41,282 nucleotides of DNA from Stagonosporopsis chrysanthemi (taxonomy: Eukaryota; Ascomycota; Dothideomycetes; Pleosporales; Didymellaceae), in NCBI GenBank assembly GCA_022560025.1, contig JAFISE010000225.1:1-41282 (forward strand), written 5' to 3'. Each line of letters starts with the position of its first letter. The first letter of the stretch is position 1. The notes under the pieces were generated by a model that saw only the letters and a list, made by a program, of their open reading frames with translations, searched no databases and was not told where the DNA came from. Of this stretch, positions 11,538 to 21,942 are shown in pieces. The translations under genes and the position numbers were made by a program.

Positions 11538-14500
11538 ATGGAACATGTTCCCATCGCAGCGCTGCGGCCGAACCTCGATGCGCTCGACTCGAAGCAGATC
11601 AAGGCCGTGGTCACGCTCATATGGCCATACTCGTCCTCGCAGCGCCAGTTCGCCGTCCTTCTCGCCGAACCAGACTTCCGACTGCGACGCAGGAACGGCC
11701 AGGTCCGCGCTCGCTTCTCGTCGACCAGTGCAAGAGCTCTCGCGGCGACTGGCGTGGGAATAGGCGACGAGGTGGTGCTAAGCTTGCACGGCGCCCAATT
11801 TGTGCAGAATGGCGCCGTCAGCACGCCCGGGAAGAGCATAGATTGGGAGCTGGTCTACACCCAGACAGTCGCCATTTCCGTACGCCGTGATGGAGCTGAG
11901 ATTGCAAACTTGGACTTCATCAACGCTGCGCCAACGCCTGCGCCGCGGTCGCCGGTCAAGAGACCAACAGCAGCGCCGAGCCCGATTCCACAATGGTCTT
12001 CTCCCGCGTTCCTGAAGCGCGCACGACTCTCCGGCGGCCCGTATTTCGAGCAGCCCGCGTACGATCCTTTGGGCGATGCGAGCTATGACGGTCACGACAA
12101 GAAGAGGCGGCGCAAGTCGTACCGCGACTGGGCTGCGTGGACGTACACAGCAAGGACGCCATCGCCGGAGAAGGAGGACGCTGATTTGGAGGACGGACTC
12201 GAAGACGCACCGTCCTCGCCGAGTCGCCCGCCACAGCTACCGAAGACGCCGATATCTCCTTCCAGAACAGAGCCCAAATCTGACGCCGCCGCACCAGCAG
12301 ACGACTCCGAATATGTGGAGGAAACCACAATAGCAGACAGCGCCGGGGGTGACACAACTGTCGACGATGGAGAGCTGCAGAAGGTACATGTGCCGCTGAG
12401 CACCAATCCAGAGCGACCGGACGCTGCGCACGATGGTGATTATTACCAAATCTACGATGGGCCCAGCGAAGCCCCTCAAGAGTCGCAATACGATTTCGGC
12501 GGTGATACCGAGCTGAACACAGAAGACGAGGATGGGGATGAGGACGTTACTGTGCCAGACGTTGAACAGGTAGATGTAAGTACAACAGAAGCAGCCACCG
12601 AGCTGGAAGACGAAGCTGGAAAAGAGGATGATAGCCCAGCTGCAGCTGCCTCGCAGTCCGTTCCTGAAACCGATGGCACAGTGCATCTCGATGCAGCTAG
12701 TGTAACGGAGGAGGACAGTGACCTTGAGCTCATCGAAGCAGATCACCTTGAAGACATGTCAGTCGAGGTAGAAGGCACGACTATCGATGAAACGGTCCCT
12801 GAAGTCATTGAGCCTGCGGTGGTTGTCGACGAGCCAATACCAGACGCTATGCCTCCACCAACCTTGCCGGCCTTGCACACCGACTTCGCTTTGAACACCG
12901 GCATTGACCTGTTGACTCCCATTGGCAGAGAGCCATCAAGTCCAAATCTCAGAGCCGTCGATTCGGCTACTCTTCCACTGCCTTCACCGTTCCCTGGCGA
13001 TCAGGACCTGTCGTATTTCGAACATGTCTCTGTCGGCCAACAAGCCCCCCTTGATGGCCCATCTGCACCAGAAGAGACAGAGGCAGTAAGCGACGCGGAC
13101 TACATCATGGAAAGTTCATTCTTCAGCTCAATCAGCTCATCAAGACCGGGCGGACCTCACCCGGACCACGAGACAGCTTTCACGCCCTTACGTTTCGCGT
13201 TTGGCGGGGACGGGGCGGGCTGGTCACGTCCCCTCGAGCTGTCTTCGCCACCACCAGAAGAGACTCATATTGACGCCGTTATGGGTGTTGTTGGCGAAGA
13301 AGACGACGCGTCCTCGCCATCACCAAACGTAGTCGCGGCTGGAGCAGAAGAGCTCGACGAGGCGACGGTTCCGGAGCAATACCAGATCTTTAAGGAAGCT
13401 GGTGAATCAACTTTGGAGCAAAGCCTTGAGGCTACTACAAACATGTCCACAGCCCAAGCCAACGCTGAGACCACAAAAGTTCAACTGGATGTTGCACAGA
13501 GACCTGCCGAACTTGCTGCTGTGGATCTAGCACCGAAATCCTCGAATGTGGTCCACTTGTCCTCTGATGTGGAATTCGACCATAGCGAACTCGAAGACGG
13601 AGCCACGGTCCGACCTGAAGCAGAGCGATCTTCAGAGGAAGAGTCTGAATCAGAGAGCGAGGATGAGGCCGAGCCCGGAGATGAAGAGGTCGGCGTTGAG
13701 CAGACAATGATCCAAAGCAGTCCACTGCGGACGACAGCTGATGACTCGATCGATGGTGAGCCAAAAGTGGACGACGAACGGCAGCGCGAAGATGCCTTCA
13801 TTGGCATTCGAGCGTCTGCAGCTGGAACTGAGGTCATTGATCTTGGATCACCATCGGCCAGTGAGAGCAGCGATGATCACGAGCCCGATGTTGTTGTCCA
13901 GCAAGATTCCGTCCAAGATGGCAACGATGTTGATGCTGCGACGTCACACGATCCGATCAACGACGCTCATAGCGTCAGTCCCGACAATCCTGAAATCGGT
14001 GTCGAGTTGACAGACAAATCTATGACCGATGTAACAAATTTTAAGAATGCTAATGGTTTGGAAGTTGTCCAGGAGCACACCACAACCACGTCTCTTGCTT
14101 CTGAGCTGACGGTCACTGAGCCTGCTTCAATCAAAATACCAGACACCGACGAGCAGCCGTCTGGTGACACATTTGATGACTGGGAGCCGCAGCTGGGTGT
14201 CGATGAGCCATTACCGTTCATCGAGGATGACAGCTTGCTTGACGCACCGGCAACAGACACCAACGTCCAAGCGGAGATCGAGCATTCTGACATCAAGATG
14301 GAGTCGGTTGAAGACGGTTCCCTCTACCTGGCGAATCAGACGGAAACGCAGGATGTACCTCAAGAGTCGGCCACTGACCCGGCCACGGAGCTTGTGATAT
14401 CTGTTCCGGAAGATGGAAACAAGATCGGACAACTCCGACCGAAGTCAGTCCCAGTGACGGCTCCCGCTAGAAATACGAGATCGAAAGCGAAATCTGCCGC

Positions 14501-16259
14501 TTCACCGCCGGAGGAGGAAGCGTATGTGTCTAGAGTGACCTCAAGTGCGCGACGCACGAGGTCAAAGGCCTCATTCGATTCTACTACCCGTGATACTACA
14601 TCGCCCACACACGCGCGGGGACGGCCGAGGTCAACTGCCAGCCCCATACAGGATGCAACCCAAACCTCACCATACAGTCTCCGCTCGCAGTCGAAGCACA
14701 TGTCGCCTGACAATGTGGCCTCCCAGCCCTCCCCAGTCCGCAGAAGTCCTCGCAGACTAGTACGCAGGGACACGGACTTTGATATTGTTTCATCTCAAGC
14801 AGAGAGCCGCGATGTGTTTGGCAGCATGTTTGAGCCTTCACAGGAGCTAGGTTTTGGATACTCGCAGCTGTCACAAGGCAGGTATTCTGGTATGGACTTT
14901 GTCAAGGACTCCGAAGAGGGCACGTCACATTCGGAAGCTTCAATCTCCACAATTCGTGACTCTGATCCTGTGGAAATGGTTGATTATGCCCAGCCAACGA
15001 CGCCTCGACTGAAACCGCCACCGTTGAGCTTTACCCAGACGCAGCGTCAGACGCGTTCACGGTCACGCTCAACTGGGCAACAGGGTACGACTGTGACATC
15101 AAGCCAGCCACAATTTTCTCCAAGACGGTCACCCCGGCTGACGCGTTCCACCTTCTCTGCAACTCCCAGCCCTCACATCACGCGCACGACAAGAGACCTG
15201 GTTCAAGTGACTACCACGGCTGTCGATGATAGGCAAACAAGTGAAAGTGATACACAAACGAGCTACCAACAGTCCATAGTTCACCCGAGGTTGCCTCTTG
15301 AAGGTGAAGGCGTCCGAAGCTCTCCACCAGCCGCGCCCGCCTCCGCACAGCAGCCGCCTCAGTACGAAAGTAATTTCTTGACACCAGATGATACCCAACA
15401 AACGACCCTGGAGCCGCCAGTATCGTTCCAAGCCCGCCAACCCGAGCACAGCCTTATCACACCAGAGCCAACACAAATGACTTCCGCAACCGCAACGCTG
15501 CGATCCTTCGACATCGCACTACCCGGCGTGCAGACCCAACCCGCACCACTCTCGCCCGTCCTCCGAACTTCCCCGCGCCGCAAACCCACAACCACCAACG
15601 CGCCATCATCTCCCGTCCAACAGTCCTCAGACGCTGCATCCTCACCGACCTCCGACCCAATCGCAACAACAACAACAACAACACCACAAACTCTACGCCC
15701 TCTCCCCACCATTGGCCTCAGCACCCCCCTAGCCTACTACACCCCCCTCCGCGACCTCCCCTTCTTCCTCAACCGCAGCAGCCAATTCCACAGCGGCTCC
15801 TCGCCTGACATCCTCGCGCTCGTCGTCTCCGCCACGACCGCCCCCGCGCGCACCAAAAAGGGTCCCCGTGACTACTCCACCACCCTGCACATCACCGACC
15901 CCTCGGTTTACCCGGGCTTGCGCACCGTGTCTGTTTTCCGGCCCCATGCTGCGGCGCTGCCCGAAGCGCAGAAGGGGGACGTCGTGCTGCTCCGCGCGTT
16001 CACGGTGAACAGTCTCAAGGGCGTGCCGGCGCTGAGGAGTGGAGAGGAGAGCGCGTGGTGTGTTTGGCGGTTTGGGAAGCAGGTTTGGGGTCGGAAGAGG
16101 GGGGTGTTTGGGGAGTTGAGGGCTAGGGAGGAGGTTAAGGGGCCGGAGGTTGAGAGGGGCGAGGGGGAATGGGCCGAGGTGGGGAGGGTGAGGGGCTGGT
16201 GGGTTGGGGTTGTGAGGGGGGAGGTGGAGGGGGATGTTCAGGCGGAGAAGGAGGAGTGA
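11538..16259 (+). CDS. Telomere-binding (POT1/Cdc13-type OB-fold) domain protein, very long and acidic
   Basis: An uninterrupted frame; I start at 11538 (context GCCAAAATGG), giving 1573 residues, because MEHVPIAALRPNLDALDSKQ opens a compact N-terminal domain of ~125 residues while the 119 codons before it look non-coding. Residues ~125-1390 are low-complexity, rich in Asp/Glu/Ser/Pro, with a basic nuclear-localisation-like DKKRRRKSYRDW near 180 and later basic repeats (RTRSK, RRSPRR, the AT-hook-like RGRPRS near 1026). Residues ~1395-1573 (TPLRDLPFFLNRSSQ, DILALVVSATT, YSTTLHITDPS, GDVVLLRAF) match my recollection of the Telo_bind OB-fold that binds single-stranded telomeric DNA in POT1/Cdc13 proteins. 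I infer a nuclear telomere or CST-complex role, possibly the Cdc13/CTC1 counterpart. Which protein it is remains open. Confidence 0.75.
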   Translation: MEHVPIAALRPNLDALDSKQIKAVVTLIWPYSSSQRQFAVLLAEPDFRLRRRNGQVRARFSSTSARALAATGVGIGDEVVLSLHGAQFVQNGAVSTPGKSIDWELVYTQTVAISVRRDGAEIANLDFINAAPTPAPRSPVKRPTAAPSPIPQWSSPAFLKRARLSGGPYFEQPAYDPLGDASYDGHDKKRRRKSYRDWAAWTYTARTPSPEKEDADLEDGLEDAPSSPSRPPQLPKTPISPSRTEPKSDAAAPADDSEYVEETTIADSAGGDTTVDDGELQKVHVPLSTNPERPDAAHDGDYYQIYDGPSEAPQESQYDFGGDTELNTEDEDGDEDVTVPDVEQVDVSTTEAATELEDEAGKEDDSPAAAASQSVPETDGTVHLDAASVTEEDSDLELIEADHLEDMSVEVEGTTIDETVPEVIEPAVVVDEPIPDAMPPPTLPALHTDFALNTGIDLLTPIGREPSSPNLRAVDSATLPLPSPFPGDQDLSYFEHVSVGQQAPLDGPSAPEETEAVSDADYIMESSFFSSISSSRPGGPHPDHETAFTPLRFAFGGDGAGWSRPLELSSPPPEETHIDAVMGVVGEEDDASSPSPNVVAAGAEELDEATVPEQYQIFKEAGESTLEQSLEATTNMSTAQANAETTKVQLDVAQRPAELAAVDLAPKSSNVVHLSSDVEFDHSELEDGATVRPEAERSSEEESESESEDEAEPGDEEVGVEQTMIQSSPLRTTADDSIDGEPKVDDERQREDAFIGIRASAAGTEVIDLGSPSASESSDDHEPDVVVQQDSVQDGNDVDAATSHDPINDAHSVSPDNPEIGVELTDKSMTDVTNFKNANGLEVVQEHTTTTSLASELTVTEPASIKIPDTDEQPSGDTFDDWEPQLGVDEPLPFIEDDSLLDAPATDTNVQAEIEHSDIKMESVEDGSLYLANQTETQDVPQESATDPATELVISVPEDGNKIGQLRPKSVPVTAPARNTRSKAKSAASPPEEEAYVSRVTSSARRTRSKASFDSTTRDTTSPTHARGRPRSTASPIQDATQTSPYSLRSQSKHMSPDNVASQPSPVRRSPRRLVRRDTDFDIVSSQAESRDVFGSMFEPSQELGFGYSQLSQGRYSGMDFVKDSEEGTSHSEASISTIRDSDPVEMVDYAQPTTPRLKPPPLSFTQTQRQTRSRSRSTGQQGTTVTSSQPQFSPRRSPRLTRSTFSATPSPHITRTTRDLVQVTTTAVDDRQTSESDTQTSYQQSIVHPRLPLEGEGVRSSPPAAPASAQQPPQYESNFLTPDDTQQTTLEPPVSFQARQPEHSLITPEPTQMTSATATLRSFDIALPGVQTQPAPLSPVLRTSPRRKPTTTNAPSSPVQQSSDAASSPTSDPIATTTTTTPQTLRPLPTIGLSTPLAYYTPLRDLPFFLNRSSQFHSGSSPDILALVVSATTAPARTKKGPRDYSTTLHITDPSVYPGLRTVSVFRPHAAALPEAQKGDVVLLRAFTVNSLKGVPALRSGEESAWCVWRFGKQVWGRKRGVFGELRAREEVKGPEVERGEGEWAEVGRVRGWWVGVVRGEVEGDVQAEKEE

Positions 16260-16674
16260 GGGGGTGAAGAGGTTAGGATAAGGGGTGTTTGGGTAAGAGT
16301 GAGACAGCGGGTCAGACGACTGCTGCTCTCTTTCTGCTCCACAGCTCCTTGGTTGGTGTCACTGCATGGATACAAGCAGCACCGCCGTCAGCAACGTTGT
16401 TAAGCGACAGAGAAATGTTGAGATCATGCATCGTGTCCCATTTTTGGTTCTATGTCCGTCCATCTAGATCGCGTCGTCACGGCCGTGCAGCCACGCATCT
16501 CATGCCTTTCCAGGCGATACAGGGCGACGACGATCGCACCGCAGCGCTTTACCGCTGCAGCACTTCAACTGTCCCCCCACTTACCACCCTACTAAGCGCA
16601 CTCCAACACGCCGCCACTCCAGCCCTGCTGTTGCCCGTGCCTTCTCAGCACAGCAAACCCACCACAATCTAAAT
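16260..16674. other. Convergent 3' intergenic region
   Basis: 415 bp between the ends of the telomere-domain gene and the NDK gene, which converge. I see no gene; it should hold both 3' ends. Confidence 0.6.
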
Positions 16675-17394
16675 CTAAGCCTTCTCATAGATCCAGTCAA
16701 ACTCGGCCTTCTTCCAGCTCTGGACTTCGCCGTCCTGGAACCACAGGGCAATCTCCTTCTGGGCGTTCTCGACGCTGTCGGAGCCGTGGCACACGTTGCG
16801 GCCGACGTCGATGGCGAAGTCGCCGCGGATGGTGCCCGGCGCGGAGGCGGCGGGGTTGGTGGCGCCGAGAAGCACGCGGCCCGTCTTAACGGCGTCGCGG
16901 CCCTCCCAGACCATGGCGCAGATGGGCCCCGAGGCCATGTCTGTGGTGGGTGTTAGGGTGTGTTGAGAGAGAGAGGGTGGGGGGTGAGGCTTGGGGGCAG
17001 GAGGGGGACGTACAGGCAATCAGACCAGGGAAGAAGGGCTTGCCGGCCAGATCGGCGTAGTGCTTCTCAAGGTGCTCCTTGCCGGGGGTGACGAGCTTGA
17101 TGGCTGCAAGCTTGAAGCCGCGGTTCTCGAAGCGAGAGATGATGGGGCCGACGAGGCCACGCTGTGCAGGGTGTCAGTACATGGGGTAGTTCTGTCGAAA
17201 GCAGGAGCGTCCCATTGCAACTGTTGTGACTGCAATTGGGATCCCCATGGGTGTGAGAGTCGTACCTGGACGCCATCGGGCTTGATGGCAATGAAGCTGT
17301 CCCAACAGTTAGCTACACCGCCTTCTCGCCCTCACCCCTCCAAGCAGGGCAAGCAGCAATTGAGGGCCTCGACGTACGTCTGCTCGGTAGTCAT
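16675..17394 (-). CDS. NDK1: Nucleoside diphosphate kinase
   Basis: Four exons, complement(join(16675..16940,17014..17161,17266..17296,17378..17394)), give 153 residues, the usual length. Exon 1 is only 17 nt (MTTEQ plus two bases); the splice gives MTTEQTFIAIKPDGVQ, the conserved NDK opening. The third exon supplies RGLVGPIISRFENRGFK, and the last has GATNPAASAPGTIRGDFA and NVCHGSDS, whose His (residue 117) is the phosphohistidine nucleophile. All borders are GT..AG and preserve frame. The enzyme moves the gamma phosphate from ATP to other NDPs in the cytosol and acts as a hexamer in the family. The gene lies head-to-head with glucosidase II. Confidence 0.97.
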
Positions 17395-17726
17395 GGTTGC
17401 GAGATGTGTTTCTTCGACGTTGATTTCGAAAAGGGAGTCTTGGTTCAAGAAGAAGGGAGAACCGAGGGGCGGCAGGGCAAGAAGAAATGGACGGCGGGAC
17501 CAGCGCACTAAAATTCTTTTGGTGTTGGTGTGCTGCGTTGTTGGCGGGGTTGTGTGGGACCCTGAGCTGAGCTGCGCTTGGGCGGGCGGCAAAGGGAGCG
17601 AGGGATGCGTGTTTGCGGCGTTTGCAGCGCTGACTAAGACCTGCTACGTTTCACTCGCGAAGCGGCCGTCCAAGTGGACAGCATTCCTTTTGGCTCAGGC
17701 GGATCTTGCGTTGCGAGCTGCTGGAT
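17395..17726. promoter_or_regulatory. Bidirectional promoter region between NDK and glucosidase II
   Basis: 332 bp separate the two divergent start codons, so the promoters of both genes must overlap or abut here. No clear TATA box is visible. The assignment comes from gene arrangement only. Confidence 0.6.
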
Positions 17727-20700
17727 ATGAGCACGTTACTACTGCGGTCTGGTCCCCGGTGGACGGCCGTGCTGTTGCTATGGACGGCCCTGTGTGGCTT
17801 GTTTATGCCAGCTGGTGAGTACTCGCGCGTCGGGGCTCCACTAGCATGGGGACATGTTGAGAACGAATGCTGACTTGAGCTTCCAGTGTCTGTCAAACAT
17901 GAGAATTTCAAGACTTGCGACCAATCTGGCTTCTGCAAGCGCAACCGCGCATTCGCTGACGACGTCACCGCTTCGAGCTCCTTCGTCTCTCCATACACCC
18001 TCGATGCCACGACCCTCAAGTTCAAGGATGGCCAATTGGATGCTGTAGTCGTCAAGACGATCAACAATGGCCAGGAAAAAGTCCAATTGCCGCTCACCGT
18101 CACCTTCCTCGAGTCAGGCGTTGCACGTGTTACTCTAGACGAGGCGAAGAGGCAGAAGGGTGATGTCGAGCTCAGGCACGACAGCAAGGCTCGAAAGGAA
18201 CGTTACAACGAAGCTGGCAAGTGGGCCCTTGTTGGTGGACTGAAGCCTGCCGCTGGTGCAGCACTGACTGAGGCCGCTGATGCGGGCCACACCAAGGTCG
18301 TCTATGGCAAGGGCGGCAAGCACCAAGCCATCATCCGCCACGCACCCTTCTCCATCGACTTCCAGAGAGACGGCGAGACACAGGTCAAGTTCAATGAGCG
18401 CAACCTGCTGAACCTCGAACACTGGAGACCGAAGGTCGAGAAGCCCAAGGAGGAGCCCAAGGAAGGCGAGGAGCCCAAGGAAGAGCAGAAGGTTGCCGAG
18501 CCTACTGAAGATGAGAGCACATGGTGGGACGAGAGCTTTGGCGGTAACACCGACACAAAGCCTCGCGGGCCGGAGGCTGTTTCTCTTGACATCTCTTTCC
18601 CTGGATACGCCCACGTCTTTGGTATCCCTGAGCACGCTACACGGCTGTCGTTGAAGACCACGAGGTACATCGTGAATGTTCAATATGATGCCGGTGTGTA
18701 ACTGACATTCTACAGGGGCGGCGATGATGCTTACACCGAGCCTTACCGTCTTTACAATGCCGACGTCTTCGAGTACGAGATGGACAGCCCTATGACACTG
18801 TACGGCGCCATCCCCTTCATGCAGGCACACCGCAAAGGCTCTACTGTTGGTGTCTTCTGGCTTAACGCAGCCGAGACTTGGATCGATGTTACTAAGAAGA
18901 GGAACACCGCCAACCCGCTTGCGCTCGGCGTCGAAGGCCACACTGACACTCAGACTCACTGGATGTCTGAGAGTGGTCTGCTTGACGTCTTCATCTTCCT
19001 CGGCCCTACTCCTCAGGATCTCACTCAACAGTACGGAGAGCTCACAGGCTACACTGCTATGCCTCAGTCCTTCGCCATTGCTTACCACCAGTGCCGTTGG
19101 AACTACGTCACTGATGAGGATGTCAAGGACGTCGATCGCCGCTTTGACAAGTTCAACATCCCCTACGATGTCATCTGGCTCGACATTGAGTACACTCACG
19201 AGAAGGAATACTTCACCTGGGATCCTCTGACATTCGTCGACCCCATCTCTATGCAGCAGCAGCTCGACAAGCATGACAGGAAGCTCGTAGCCATCATCGA
19301 TCCCCACATCAAGAACACCAACAACTATCCGATCATTGACGAAATGAAGAAGAAGGATCTTGCCGTCAAGGACAAAGGTGGCAACCAGTACGAAGGCTGG
19401 TGCTGGCCCGGTTCGTCCATGTGGGTCGACTGCTTCAACCCTGCCGCTATCGACTGGTGGAAGGGACTTTTCAAGTACGACAAGTTCAAGGGCTCTGCGG
19501 AGAACACGTTCATCTGGAACGACATGAACGAGCCATCGGTGTTCAACGGCCCAGAGACGACTATGCCCAAGGACAACCTTCACCATGGCAACTGGGAGCA
19601 CCGCGATGTTCACAACGTCAACGGCATGACATTCCACAACGCTACCTATCAGGCTTTGACTGAGCGCAAGAAGGGTGAGCTCCGTCGCCCCTTCGTGCTC
19701 ACTCGCTCCTTCTACTCTGGCAGCCAGCGCAGCGCAGCCATGTGGACTGGTGACAACCAGGCCGACTGGCCTCACCTCGAAGCATCTCTGCCTATGATCC
19801 TCAACCAGGGCATTTCTGGCTTCCCTTTCGCTGGCGCGGATGTTGGCGGTTTCTTTGGCAACCCCAGCAAGGAGCTCCTCACCCGCTGGTACCAAGCTGG
19901 TATCTACTACCCCTTCTTCCGTGGGCACGCCCACATTGACACTCGCCGCCGTGAGCCTTACATTGCCGGTTCGCCGTACACCGAGATCATCACACAAGCT
20001 CTCCGTCTTCGTTACCAACTGCTTCCTGCCTGGTACACTGCTTTCCACGAGGCTCACACTTCTGGTGCACCTATCGTTCGCCCCAACTTCTACGTCCACC
20101 CAGACGACGAGGCTGGTTTCGCGATCGACGACCAGCTCTATATCGGCTCCACTGGTCTTCTTGCAAAGCCAGTGACCAAGGAAGGCGCCGACAGCGTGTC
20201 TGTGTACCTCGCCGATGACCAGCCTTACTACGACTACTTCGACTTCACCACCTACAGCGGCAAGGGCCAGCACACCGTTCCCGCTCCGCTCGAGAAGATC
20301 CCTCTCCTCATGCGTGGCGGGCACATCATCCCGCGCCGCGACCGCCCGCGCCGCTCCTCCGGCCTGATGAAGTACGACCCATTCACTCTCGTCGTAGTCC
20401 TGGACAAAGACAGCAACGCCTCCGGTACCCTCTACCTCGACGACGGCGAAACCTTTGACTACCAAGGCGGCGCCTTCATCCACCGCCGCTTCTCCTTCTC
20501 CGGCGCCCGCAACATCCTCACCTCCGCCAACCTCGACACCAGCACCGTTCGCACTGTGCGCTTCGAGAAGTACGCAAAGACCATGGACAAGGTCCGCGTC
20601 GAGAAAATCATCATCGTCAACGCGCCCGCCGCGTGGAAGGACAAGGACGAAGTTATCGTCATGGAGGAGGGCTCCAAGGAAAGCAAGAGGCGCAAGCCTG

Positions 20701-20846
20701 TGCCGCTCGCGTACACGGCTGCAAAGGGCAAGCAGGCCGCGTTTGCCGTTGTTCGCGATCCCGGCGTGGGTATTGGACGCGGCTGGAAGATTGATTTCGC
20801 TGCGGGCGAGACGGCGCCGCATGACCACCATGGCCATGCGCACTGA
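17727..20846 (+). CDS. Glucosidase II alpha subunit (GH31)
   Basis: Three exons, join(17727..17814,17887..18664,18716..20846), give 998 residues. Exon 1 encodes a signal peptide (MSTLLLRSGPRWTAVLLLWT). Intron 1 (donor GTGAGT, acceptor TTCCAG) joins to VSVKHENFKTCDQSGFCKRN, the cysteine-containing N-terminal signature of the family. Intron 2 is 51 nt; using donor GTACAT gives TTRGGDDAYTEPYRLYNADV, whereas the GT closer to the acceptor would leave an impossibly short intron. The GH31 catalytic region has IWNDMNEPSVF with nucleophile Asp558 and TGDNQADW with acid/base Asp635. The enzyme trims the inner glucoses from N-glycans in the ER lumen, controlling calnexin-type quality control. It has no HDEL itself; the family is held in the ER by its beta subunit. 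A Glu/Lys/Pro-rich insert occurs near residue 215-235. Confidence 0.97.
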
Positions 20847-21942
20847 GTGTGTGGAGCAAAGGAGGTAGCAACGGTAGGTCGGTGAGGTCCCCGCAATGTA
20901 AATGCGGAGCTCGCACGCGGCTGTAGATAGAGTCGTGGGAGCAGTGTATGTACGCATGTATGTAAGTAGGCCGCAAAATCTCAATCATGGAACAACCCAC
21001 GCACATCTCTGTGCCTTTTTGCGTGCGTCGTGCAGGAAAAACATCCCGTACCTATTGCTGGCATCCGTGCGCTGCTACCAGTCTCCCACGTCTCAGTACG
21101 TATCGGTATCGCATCTCCCGCTTTGTGCGGGCGTTCACGTCGACCTCCCCCGCACATTTGTCAGTATACCCAATCTCACACAGGTAGGTAATGCCACCAG
21201 CCATCTTCTCCGCCAGCATCGGGTCACATCATGCACACCTGCGCACAATCGCAGATCTCGACGTCCCAAGTCCGAGCAGGGGGAGGGGGACGATACACGC
21301 TATGTGCCAATAAAATGCACTACGTTCAATTGCAAGCGAGGTGGGTGTAGCGTGAAGGACGGTCGAGCGGTTGACTGTGAACTGTACAGGGAGATAGAGA
21401 ACAAGACGTTAGGGACAATGAGAAGAGAACAGGTGAGTGCTTAATGCTTAACTATAGAATAAGATTTTAAAATATCAATATGCGCTTACTGTATATAACA
21501 CATCCTTACTGCAAACCAGCTTAAAGGCACCAAAACTGCTGACTCATGATTCGAGCCCAGCACACCAGAAATGCCCCAACAAATCTCCACCTTCATCATC
21601 AACTTTCGGCTTGCGCGACAAAGTAGCCTTCTCTAGATCACCCGCTTTCTCAATCCCATTTGATGACCCTCGGACTGTCAAGTCACATTGTCGAGATGTT
21701 CGTATAGTCGAGGGCGGCGCCACGCCAGAGACACAACGTTTCCTGAGACATGTGCCGACCCCTATCCGTGCGATCGCGCCACTATCTCCGTAGTGTAGGA
21801 CCAAGCCTGGAGCAAGATTGCCGTTCATTTTCGAAAGTTCGCACTTTGTCATACGATCACTTTCACGTCGATGTGGGCTCTCGTCAAACAGGTTAGCATA
21901 CCCCATCTAAGCGTGATTTAACACGTCACTCATATCTATCAG
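20847..21942. other. Intergenic, may hide a first exon of the next gene
   Basis: About 1.1 kb without a supportable gene. The phosphotransferase downstream lacks its N-terminus, so a first exon may lie here. A possible donor is CAG|GTTAGC ending an exon at about 21890, but no start codon can be tied to it. Confidence 0.45.

Noticed and set aside
18135..20984. A 949-codon open frame on the minus strand
   Set aside because: It lies wholly opposite glucosidase II exons, whose strong codon bias removes stop codons from the antisense frame. It has no recognisable domain and crosses the real gene's intron without a break.
21550..21575. tRNA B-box-like word (GGCTCGAATC) on the minus strand
   Set aside because: No matching A box, anticodon arm or acceptor pairing could be built around it.
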